This document shows positions 34,101-43,734 of a DNA stretch of 64,000 nucleotides, in pieces. Both the position numbers and the translations under genes were made by a program. The DNA is taken from assembly GCF_020497125.1 (NCBI RefSeq), contig NW_025422919.1, positions 558,001-622,000 on the forward strand, read 5' to 3'. The notes under the pieces were generated by a model, which made no database searches, was not told the origin of the DNA, and saw only the letters and a list, made by a program, of their open reading frames with translations. The stretch is from Mauremys mutica. Its lineage: Eukaryota > Chordata > Testudines > Geoemydidae. How positions within the stretch are numbered: the stretch's first letter is position 1; every line of letters begins with the position of its first letter.

Positions 34101-37100
34101 ACGGGGGGAAATGTGGAAGCAGAGCAGGAACTGACAGGGATTTGAAGGGGATTTCAGAGCATGACCGTCTCCGTTCGCAAGAGTCAGGCTAAGCTGCAAC
34201 CCTACTAACGCGAGATTTGTAGAAGCGAGGATCGCGTGAGGCGAAAAAGGAAAAAAACCCGTGTAAGAAGTTGTTGCGACCTTATGTAAATAAATATAAA
34301 ATGCAGACGAAAGTCTAAATAAGTAAAACAAAGAAAATATCACAATGTGTAAGCAAAATGCAGCGGGTGCTTATTGTTGGCTGTAACAAAAGGTATAAAT
34401 GCTTGCTGTGATTGTTTCCCTGGAGAGAGACCTGCCTGTGTCCTAGCGCCCTCCCTCCCTCTATGCAATTGCCTCCAAATAACGTCTCTGACTTTGCTGC
34501 TCCCAGCCCAAGAGTAAGAACACGTTTTTCTCCGACACCATCCCGTTTCTCACGCCCCACCTTTGGCCCCAAACCGCTGGGGTTTGGGCATTTTCGGGTT
34601 AACCCGTGGCCAAAGGCAGTTCTCTCTTTCTCCCTTGTCCTGAAGGGCCAAACCCTGATTTCTCTTGCTTAACAGAAGTCACTGGCCGATGGGGTGGGCT
34701 CTCTGCGCTAACAGCTATTAGGAAGTCTTTCTTCTCCCTGCCAGCCAGGCAATTTGCATCAACACAGACGCTCGCTTGTCGATTCTCAGCCGCCACCGAT
34801 TCCAAGGCCGGACACTCATTCGTCCCTTCAGCAGGATGGGGTTCTCCTTCCCGCCCCCGACACCTTTTCCCTAGAAGGTTGAAAACTGAAACCTCCTGCT
34901 CACAGGAATCCCTTTGCCGGCTGGGCGTGTTATCAGCTGCCGACCCTCACGTAGGGACCGCTCGCTTACAGAATCAGCCTGGAGACGTTCCTAGTCCGAC
35001 CCCATTGCCTTCCCAACACGCAGGCCACACACGGCCGCTTGGTCGTACGGCTGTTCGGCTTTCCCTCCACCTGAGACCGTCTCAGAGCCAGCCACACTGG
35101 ATCGTTCCCAAGGAAAGTCAGTGGAGCCGTTCACCACGGAAAAGTTCTGCCTGTTAGGAACTGAAACGTCCTTGATTAAATCACTTCCACACCCTTCAGC
35201 TACAGCAAACTGCTTGCACCGATTATAGGAGCTTTTCAAATAAACAATTCACCTCTCACCCTCTTTACCTAGGGCTTGCTGGAAAGGGACTCTTCCCTGA
35301 GCAACCACAGACTCTTTCTGGGTCTCACTTACATCCAGGATCACCTCTGGCCCATCAGACGGATTCCTACACAATCCCCTTTCAGGTGCAACCCTTCTGC
35401 CTGTCTGAGCTGGCAGCAACATGGGCCGGGTTCAGTATCCAGGGTGCCGTTTCACTAACGCAATGCAAAACCGGCTCGAGCCCCCACCCAGTGACCTGGG
35501 ACAATTACATCCCACCTCCCCGGGCGCCACTACGAGGCAACACTCCCCCTCTCGCAAGCGCGGAGCCTGAGTGTAGCAAAACCCTTTCAATAAAGGAAGG
35601 AAACAATGCGGCATCACGCTGGGGAAACCCCACACGCAGGATTCATAACCCAAACCAGGAGCAAAAGCCCCACCCCAAGTGAGTTGGGCAGTGTCCTTTT
35701 CCCCTCAGGGTCTTAAGTCCAGCAGCCCCCCAAATCACCCAACGTTCCAAAAGTCCAACACCCCAAAAGCCTCTTGGCTCCAGCAACCCCTAAGCTCACC
35801 ACAACCCCAAAGTCTCTGTCCTTGCTCAGTGCTGCCCCAGAGTTCATAAACTGATCTGCAGCCTGGGGCTGGGGGCGGGGTGCAGCAGTGTTAAGGGGCA
35901 ACTTACGTGGTCCGAGGCGGACTGCCCCACCTCTCCATGGGGTTCTGCTGCAGCCGCTCCGCTCCACCAGCTGTTAGAATTAGCTCTGATACTCGAGAGA
36001 AGAAGAGGCACAATGGGAATTTCAGGTCCTCAAAAAGGGCCAGGGCCGGGGCCGGGGCCGGGGCCGGCCTATCAGGCAGAAACATCTGTCTCCCGCCTCT
36101 CTCCATTCACCGGGTTTTGGAACCCGTGTCCCTTGTCTGGCGAGTGCTACTTAGTTGATGGCGAGACCCTCTGTCATAAAACAGTTCCACTGGCCTTGAT
36201 TCACATAATCGGGGTAACGACACGTTATTCTTCCTGCCCCAATAACAGAGAAACTGGGGATCCCACAGCAGCCCCAAGTGACCAGTTTGGGCGGCCGTGG
36301 GCTCATGCTAGGCAGGGTGGGGGTGCGGGTGCCTATGCAAACCAGATCAGCCCCTGAAGTTCCTTTCCACACTCGCCACAATTCACCACCGGCTGTCAGG
36401 GGAGAGCCCACCCTGACTCTGCTCACACAGGCAAACTCATAGACTCACTAGATAGAAGGTGAGAAGCCGTCTCCTTTCCTTCACCACACACACACGCTCA
36501 GGAATCTTTTCCTTCTTGCTACAAGTTTTTGCACCATCAGTAGGTGACGCAATCAAATCACCCTTCTGCTCTCCTCGTGCCCGGGCTAGGATAACACCCT
36601 GAGCAGACAGAGCTGCTACACCCTCATTTCCCTTGTCCCAGCACCCAGGGCTGTTCACAGACACCTGCTTGGAGACCGAGGTAGCTCCCTCCCTAGGCAA
36701 GTCAATACCCCCGACAGACACAGGCACATTCCCTCCACTGTCACATTTCTCCACCCAGGACACAGGTAAGGGACAGGGACACTCCTCTTCCACTGTCCCT
36801 GTCTTCCCACACTGCTGACTGGACAAAACCACCAGCTCCCCAGGCTGCCTGGGCTCCTCCCAACTTCCCCTACCAGGCACATGGCCACTCCCAATGGATA
36901 AGCTGCTGCTCCTTTCACTACACTGAGCTGCTTCCAGCAAATCACAGTTCCTCTTCTCAGGTTATTTTACAAGCTGCACTAGCCACCAATCCATCACCCA
37001 TCCAAAATCTCCCCTCTCCTTCCTCCGTTAGGGCTTCCCCCGACCACCCACTTTAATCTGCTCCTGAGAAACATTTTCCTGACCACTGAGCTCTTTCTGC

Positions 37101-37689
37101 TCTCGGTCTAACTCCAGAGTCACTCCTGAGACAGACAGACAGACATTCAGACGCTTCATTCACAGGCAAACGGCTCTTCTCCTCGGACAAACCTTTGGAG
37201 ACACCCTCCCCAGGCAAATCATTGCCCATAACAGGCACAGGGTTAAGATCATTCCTGTCCTGTGACCGGCTACCTGGACTGAACAAAGTATCTTTCCCCA
37301 ATCAAAAGATCTTTAGGCAATAACCCCCTTACCCCAGTCCATTGGAGGTGGATTCTGGCTAAAGGCACACAGACCGTAAACTCACAGAGGACTACAACAT
37401 TCACACTCGGATTTGGTAAATTATCTTCCTCTTTGACCGGATCTGCTTTAGCAAGAGTGACGTTAGAAGCCGTCATTTGCCCTAAACGGCTTTCCCCGGT
37501 GACTTTTACACGCTCTCTGAATTTTCCATGGCCACTCCCGTACCGAGCGTCGGCCCAGCTTGCGGGGTCCATTCGGTTACCCCCAGACAACTGCTCGGAG
37601 TTAGACAACATACCAGCACGGTTAGACACGGGACTTTCAAGAGGATACAATTTCTGCTGTTCTTCCTTTGCTTTTTCTGACTTCTGACA
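34101..37689. other. Gene-free interval, possibly internal part of an old LTR retroelement
   Basis: Lies between LTR sequences of one family (33,025-34,100 and 37,690-37,932, both on the - strand). A - strand frame of 167 codons at 36,437-36,940 is open, but I see no gag, protease, reverse transcriptase or envelope motif. A second repeat (R1) occupies 35,400-36,430. Without a recognisable domain the assignment stays tentative. Confidence 0.4.
35400..36430. repeat. Dispersed repeat R1, copy 2
   Basis: Matches 18,130-19,290 with an internal gap. It carries a GGGCCGGGGCC-type run at 36,043-36,066. Non-coding. Confidence 0.62.
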
Positions 37690-37932
37690 AGTGTGAAATA
37701 CAGACAGTACAGAGCCAATATTCATTACTTCAGCTACAAAAATGACACTTGCACCCAGACCCCAAAACCGCCCCCAGACCCCGTAACCACACCCAGACCC
37801 CATAATCACACCCAGCAACCCAGAACCTGCTCCTAGACACCTCACCTCACCCCCTTTATACAAGATTTGGTGCCACTCCAGGACCTTGGTTGCAACAATG
37901 ATCTATATGGTCCCAGTTCCTGTCAATAACAT
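37690..37932 (-). mobile_element. U3 fragment of the same LTR family
   Basis: On the - strand it starts TGTGATGTTATTGACAGG at 37,932 and runs to the GTCTGTATTTCACACTTG region near 37,690. It contains only about four minisatellite units (37,755-37,830). The flank GTGGAATTCATTGC corresponds to the right flank of the solo LTR before copy C. Confidence 0.7.
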
Positions 37933-38762
37933 CACAGTGGAATTCATTGCATTACACCCTCTTAATTGAGTCCCCATATCAGCCACTCCATTATCTCGCC
38001 CTGGATCTGGTTCAGACAAACAGCCCTATAATTATAACGAGTGACACTGATATCTGGGTGTTTCCGAGAAATGGGAAGGTGGGGCGGCCGCCATCCAGAA
38101 GGGGAGAGAAGATGGCAGGTGTGGAGAACGCAGGGGTTGCAGACATTTCAGAGTGAACTAGCGGCGTGACTCAGTTTCCCCAATTTCTTATGCATCGCCA
38201 CCCGGTGGGTGCAAGGGAGGGAAGACCCTCGCAGAGGGAGCCGTCGGTGGAGGTCACCCCTGACGCCTGCCTGGCTCTGGGAACGACCCCAGAGGTACAG
38301 AGACAATTAACTCGTAATGAGCGGTAGGGGCTGTGGGGCCGGGCGGGAGCAGACGGGCTTTGAAGTCCTGCTGGTGCCCCGGGCGCGACCACATTTTAAC
38401 ACTTGTCACTGACGGCGAATCCGCGGCGACCCTGGGGACAACCCCCCCCCCTCACTGTTAGACGTTTTCCATCTTGTTTCCAGTCTGAATTCGTCCGGTT
38501 CCAACTCCCGGCCCTCGACCGGGTTCGACCAGCCTCTGCCAGTGAAACATTCGCTCCCCACGTCGGTACTTCCAGACCGGGGTCGGTCACCCCTTCGCCG
38601 CTTCTTCCCTAAGCTAACTGAGCGCCTGGCGTCTCTCACTTCTCCTGGCTCTTCTCTGCCCCCTCTCCGGTTGAGTCGCCCCCCGGCTGGCACTGTGGGC
38701 CCCAGCAGGGCCCGATCCGGCAGTGAAATCGCCTCCCTGCCCCTACGTGAGAGTCCCGCTTA
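37933..38762. repeat. 5' flank of VMO1 copy D (duplicated unit)
   Basis: Nearly identical to parts of 13,430-14,240 and 21,361-22,480. No gene seen. Confidence 0.75.
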
Positions 38763-39010
38763 GTGGGGTTAGCGGTGGGATCCTGGCACCATAACGCCAT
38801 AGTGGTGTGAGCGGTGGGATACTACGTCTGAACCAGTAACAGTGGGGTCAGCGGTGGGATCCTGGCACCGTAACGGCATAGTGGTGTAAGCGGTGGGATA
38901 CTACGTCTGACCTGGTAACAGTGGGGTCAGCGGTGGGATCCTGGCACCGTAACGCCATAGTGGTGTGAGCGGTGGGATACTATATCCAAAGTGGTAACAG
39001 TGGGATGCTG
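38763..39010. repeat. Promoter-side minisatellite of VMO1 copy D
   Basis: Three units of about 79 bp, the shortest of the three promoter arrays. Confidence 0.9.
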
Positions 39011-39277
39011 GCCCCATAAAGGCACTTGGTGTCCGTGGGGATGGTTGACTCGCTTGGCGTGAGGCCGGAGGTGCTGTCACATGACGTGTTTGCTCCGGAT
39101 GTTTTGGGCTGATGAGGCAGCTGAGCCCTGGGTGGGTGCTGGCAGGAACCTTGCGTCATGCACCCTGGGGCTGCCGGGAGCAGAATTAAGCTAATTATTG
39201 CCCTGACCCTGTGCCAAGAGAAGGTGAGGCTGACCCCTTTGCACAAGCCAGAAACCAGCCCAGCCGCCCTCTCCAGG

Positions 39278-39284
39278 TATAAAA
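39278..39284 (+). promoter_or_regulatory. TATA box of VMO1 copy D
   Basis: TATAAAA 71 bp before the ATG, identical in context and spacing to copies B and C. Confidence 0.8.
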
Positions 39285-39348
39285 CGCCCCCGCCCCGTGC
39301 CAGGAGCTGCACACTCGCTGCTGGCTCCCTCCGCTCGCCTACCCAGCC

Positions 39349-42300
39349 ATGGACAGCTCCCTCCACGCCACGCTCGGCCTTGTGCTCGGCTGCTGCCTGT
39401 GGGGCGCGTGGGGCCAGGAAAAGATCCATGTTCCCAATGGGGGGATGTGGGGCACGTGGGGTGAGGAAGAGTCCTGCCCTGGCAACAGCTTCGCCGTTGG
39501 GTTCTCCCTGAAGGTAAAGATTCACCCCCCACATCCTGGCTCCCCCCGCCCCACTCCCTGCCCCCTTCACCCTCCCCACACCCCCTGCCCCCTTCCCCAT
39601 CCTGGCTCCCCCCTGCCCCACTCCCTGCCCCCTTCACCCTCCCCACACCCCCTGGCCCCTTCCCCAGCCCGGATCCCCCTACCCCAAAGTCTGCCCCCAG
39701 CTCCTTGTACTGAAGCGATGGGGGACCAGTCTCTAATGCCCAGGCTTGCTGCCCCCCACACCCCATTGCAGGTGCAGTGGCCCCGGCACGCCAGGGACAA
39801 CACGGCGCTGAACGGCATCCGGCTGCTCTGCTCCAATGGACGCACCATCCAGTCCAACGTGGGGCCGTGAGTACCGTGGGGCGGGGCCCAACGGAGGGTG
39901 CGGGCAGGTGGCAGAGGGGGCACCGGGCTCCGTGCGCACCAGTGGAATAGGGGTGTCACCCACAGAGCTGGGTCGGTTGGGGGTTAGCAGTGGTAGAGAT
40001 CTTGGTATCGACAGCAGGTTAGTGGTGGCAGGGGAGGGATCGTGGTTTTGGCGGTGGGTTAGTGGTGGCAGGGGAGGGATCGTGGTATCGACAGCGGGTT
40101 AGTGGTGGCAGGGGAGGGATCGTGGTATCGACAGCGGGTTAGTGGTGGCAGCGGTGGGATCGTGGTACTTACAGCGGGTTAGTGGTGGCAGGGAGGGATC
40201 GTGGTATCGACAGTGGGTTAGTGGTGGCAGGGGAGGGATCGTGGTATCGACAGCGGGTTAGTGGTGGCAGGGGAGGGATCGTGGTATCGACAGCGGGTTA
40301 GTGGTGGCAGGGGAGGGATCGTGGTATCGACAGCGGGTTAGTGGCGGCAGGGGAGGAATCGTGGTATTGACAGCGGGTTAGTGGTGGGATCATGGTTTTG
40401 ACGGTGGGTTAGTGGTGGCAGGGGAGGGATCGTGGTATCGACAGCGGGTTAGTGGCGGCAGGGGAGGGATCGTGGTATCGACAGCGGGTTAGTGGCGGCA
40501 GGGGAGGAATCGTGGTATTGACAGCGGGTTAGTGGTGGCAGGGGTGGGATCGTGGTATTGACAGCGGGTTAGTGGTGGCAGGGGAGGGATTGTGGTATTG
40601 ACAGCGGGTTAGTGGTGGCAGGCTGGGATCGTGGTATTGACAGCGGGTTAGTGGTGGCAGGGGAGGGATTGTGGTATTGACAGCGGGTTAGTGGTGGCAG
40701 GCTGGGATCGTGGTATCGACAGCGGGTTAGTGGTGGCAACCGTGGGATCGTGGTATCGACAGCGGGTTAGTGGTGGCAGGGGAGGGATCGTGGTATCGAC
40801 AGCGGGTTAGTGGTGGCAGCGGTGGGATCGTGGTACTTACAGCGGGTTAGTGGTGGCAGGGAGGGATCGTGGTATCGACAGTGGGTTAGTGGTGGCAGGG
40901 GAGGGATCGTGGTATCGACAGCGGGTTAGTGGTGGCAGGGGAGGGATCGTGGTATCGACAGCGGGTTAGTGGTGGGAGGGGAGGGATCGTGGTATCGACA
41001 GCGGGTTAGTGGCGGCAGGGGAGGAATCGTGGTATTGACAGCGGGTTAGTGGTGGGATCATGGTTTTGACGGTGGGTTAGTGGTGGCAGGGGAGGGATCG
41101 TGGTATCGACAGCGGGTTAGTGGCGGCAGGGGAGGGATCGTGGTATCGACAGCGGGTTAGTGGCGGCAGGGGAGGAATCGTGGTATTGACAGCGGGTTAG
41201 TGGTGGCAGGGGTGGGATCGTGGTATTGACAGCGGGTTAGTGGTGGCAGGGGAGGGATTGTGGTATTGACAGCGGGTTAGTGGTGGCAGGCTGGGATCGT
41301 GGTATTGACAGCGGGTTAGTGGTGGCAGGGGAGGGATTGTGGTATTGACAGCGGGTTAGTGGTGGCAGGCTGGGATCGTGGTATCGACAGCGGGTTAGTG
41401 GTGGCAACCGTGGGATCGTGGTATTGACAGCGGGTTAGTGGTGGCAGCGGTGGGATACTAGGGCAGCAGGCTCCGACCCCAGAGCAGCACAGGGTGGGGG
41501 GAAGGCAGCACCCCCTGTGGGCCGTGCCCACCTGACCCGTTCTCTCCTCCCAGGTGGGGCTGGTGGGGCCGAGTGAAGAAATGCCCCTCGGGGCAGCGGC
41601 TGACCCAGTTCCGGCTGCGGGTGGAGCCCTGCCGGGGCCTCAAGGACGACACGGCCGCCAACAACATCGAGTTCGTCTGCACGGGCGGGGCGGAGCTGAG
41701 GGGCCACGGGGGGCGCCGGGGCAAGTGGGGCCCCCAGAGCCGCTCCTGCCGCCGTCGGGGCATCTGCACCATCGCCACCAAGGTGCAGGCCCCCCAGGGC
41801 AAAGGGGACGACACGGCCCTGAACGACGTCTACTTCAGATGCTGCAGGCCCGAAACCCTGCCCACCACCACAACCCTGCCCCCCATCACCTCAGCCCAGC
41901 CCCCCATTACCTCAGCTCAGCCCCCCATCACCTCAGCTCAGCCCCCCATTACCTCAGCCCAGGCCCCCATCACCTCAGCCCAGCCCCCCATTACCTCAGC
42001 TCAGCCCCCCATCACCTCAGCCCAGCCCCCCATTACCTCAGCTCAGCCCCCCATCACCTCAGCCCAGCCCCCCATTACCTCAGCTCAGCCCCCCATTACC
42101 TCAGCCCAGGCCCCCATCACCTCAGCCCAGCCCCCCATTACCTCAGCCCAGCCCCCCATCACCTCAATCCAGCCCCCCATCACCTCAGCCCAGCCCCCCA
42201 TCACCTCAATCCAGCCCCCCATCACCTCAACCCAGCCCCTCTCCACCTCAACCCAGCCCCCCATCACCTCAACCCAGCCCCCCATCACCTCAGCCGAACC

Positions 42301-42493
42301 CCCCATCACCTCAGCCGAACCCCCCATCACCTCAGCCCAGCCCCCCATCACCTCAATCCAGCCCCCCATCACCTCAGCCCAGCCCCCCATCACCTCAGCC
42401 CTGCCCCCCATCACCTCAGCCCAGCCCCCCAACACAACTTCGTCTGGTGGGATTGTTGCTGGTGGGCCCAGACCGCTCCCCACTGCCCCCTAG
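39349..42493 (+). CDS. VMO1: VMO1-like protein, copy D, with 26-heptad mucin-like tail (3 exons, 399 aa)
   Basis: Exons 39,349-39,513, 39,772-39,866 and 41,554-42,493 join in frame to 399 residues, about twice the usual VMO1 length. Signal peptide residues 1-22; VMO1 domain about 23-190, with internal motifs [24 protein letters not shown] and [13 protein letters not shown]. Residues 196-377 are exactly 26 heptads of consensus PPITSAQ (variants A/I/T at position 6, E or L at 7, one PLSTSTQ), followed by [13 protein letters not shown]. The tail is rich in Pro, Thr and Ser and free of cysteine, the composition of an O-glycosylated mucin stalk. The end of the protein and the 3' UTR match copy B, so the heptads expanded inside an existing exon. 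The start of exon 2 reads [10 protein letters not shown] where copy C has VQLPQLAGDD, an unusual cluster of changes. TATA and AATAAA are present. Function beyond secretion is inference. Confidence 0.93.
39990..41455. repeat. 40-bp minisatellite in VMO1 copy D intron 2 with 668-bp higher-order repeat
   Basis: About 36 units of the GGTTAGTGGTGGCAGGGGAG type. The rare variants GTGGTACTTACAG (40,163 and 40,831) and GGTGGGATCATGGTTTTGAC (40,383 and 41,051) recur exactly 668 bp apart, so a block of about 17 units was duplicated as a whole. Confidence 0.95.
41879..42424 (+). repeat. In-frame 21-bp coding minisatellite of VMO1 copy D
   Basis: 546 bp, exactly 26 units of CCCCCCATCACCTCAGCCCA+G. Early units alternate ATC/ATT and GCC/GCT while coding the same residues. 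Later units carry Ile, Thr, Glu and Leu variants. No unit breaks the frame. Confidence 0.97.
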
Positions 42494-42575
42494 GCCCCGC
42501 TACTCCCACTCCCCACCCGCCCCGAACCCGGCTCCCAGCTGCTCCCCCGCCGGCCCCCGTGCGTGTGACCCCCCC

Positions 42576-42581
42576 AATAAA
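42576..42581 (+). terminator. Polyadenylation signal of VMO1 copy D
   Basis: AATAAA 83 bp after the stop, in the same CCCCAATAAACGCCCC context as copy B. Confidence 0.8.
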
Positions 42582-42689
42582 CGCCCCACTTTGGAGCTGA
42601 GCTGAACGGCCTCTTATGGCCTGGACTCCACCCTGGCAATGGGGGGAGTCGCCTCATCCAATGCCCTCACCCCCCACCAGACTGCCTGG

Positions 42690-43215
42690 CTCAGGGGGGG
42701 CAGGGAATGGGGCAGGGGCCTGTCCCCTCTGGGGGGCGCCGGCTCCCCCCCGGCCCCAGGGCGGGGACTGGCTGGCTCAGGGGGGCGGGGAATGGGGCAG
42801 GGGCCTGTGCCCTCTCGGGGGCACCGGCTCCCACCCGGCCCCAGGGCAGGGACTGGCTGGCTCAGGGGGGCGGGGAATGGGGCAGGGGCCTGTCCCCTCT
42901 GGGGGGCGCCGGCTCCCCCCCGGCCCCAGGGCGGGGACTGGCTGGCTCAGGGGGGCGGGGAATGGGGCAGGGGCCTGTGCCCTCTCGGGGGCGCCGGCTC
43001 CCCCCTGGCTCCAGGGCAGGGACTGGCTGGCTCAGGGGGGCGGGGAATGGGGCAGGGGCCTGTCCCCTCTGGGGGGCGCCGGCTCCCCCCCGGCCCCAGG
43101 GCAGGGACTGGCTGGCTCAGGGGGGCAGGGAATGGGGCAGGGGCCTGTCCCCTCTGGGGGGCGCCGGCTCCCCCCCAGCCCCAGGGCAGGGACTGGCTGG
43201 CTCGGGGGGCCAGAG
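42690..43215. repeat. 85-bp minisatellite downstream of VMO1 copy D
   Basis: About six 85-bp units (GACTGGCTGGCTCAGGGGGG.., GGCGCCGGCTCCCCCC..), the same family as 30,250-30,840. Confidence 0.95.
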
Positions 43216-43538
43216 GGGGGCGTGGGAGGCAGAGCTGCACCCCATCAAGGGCCCAGTGGGAGGTGTGGCTCCCTTCACTGAGCCCCCCAGCTCTGCCCCC
43301 TCCCCTGCCCCCCCAGCCTCTTCCATGGGGCCCTGCCCCCTTAGAACGACTCCCACCACCCCCCTCCCCAAATCTGTCCCTCCTACCTCCCCATCAGCCC
43401 CTCCTCCAAGACCGGGGGGGGAGGTCAGACCCCCACGCCCAGCCCCCTTCCTCCCAACTGCCCCACCCCAAATCAGGCTCCCCCCCCCGCATCGTGCTCC
43501 CAATGAAACCCACATGCGCGAGGCGGGAGCAGGGGGGC
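43216..43538. other. Gap between VMO1 copy D and TM4SF5 3' ends
   Basis: C-rich non-coding sequence between two convergent genes. No feature recognised. Confidence 0.6.
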
Positions 43539-43544
43539 TTTAAT
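43539..43544 (-). terminator. Polyadenylation signal of TM4SF5
   Basis: On the - strand ATTAAA (CAGATTAAAGCC), about 190 bp after the TGA stop at 43,735-43,737. Confidence 0.6.
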
Positions 43545-43734
43545 CTGCTTGGGGGGGCAGGGAGGGCTGGGGGCAGCGGGGGGGGAGCGCGGTCTCGGGG
43601 GGGGCCTGGCTGGAGCCCCTGCCATAAAGGGCCCAGGCATCTCACAGCCCCCCAGGTGGAGAGACTGCCCGGGGGGGGGGTGACACGGAGTGAACGATCC
43701 CCCAGAAACTGGGTTTTCGGGGTCCCTCAGCAGC

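Noticed and set aside
36437..36940. 167-codon - strand frame considered as a retroelement gene
   Set aside because: No recognisable gag, pol or other domain; kept only as possible internal LTR-element sequence.
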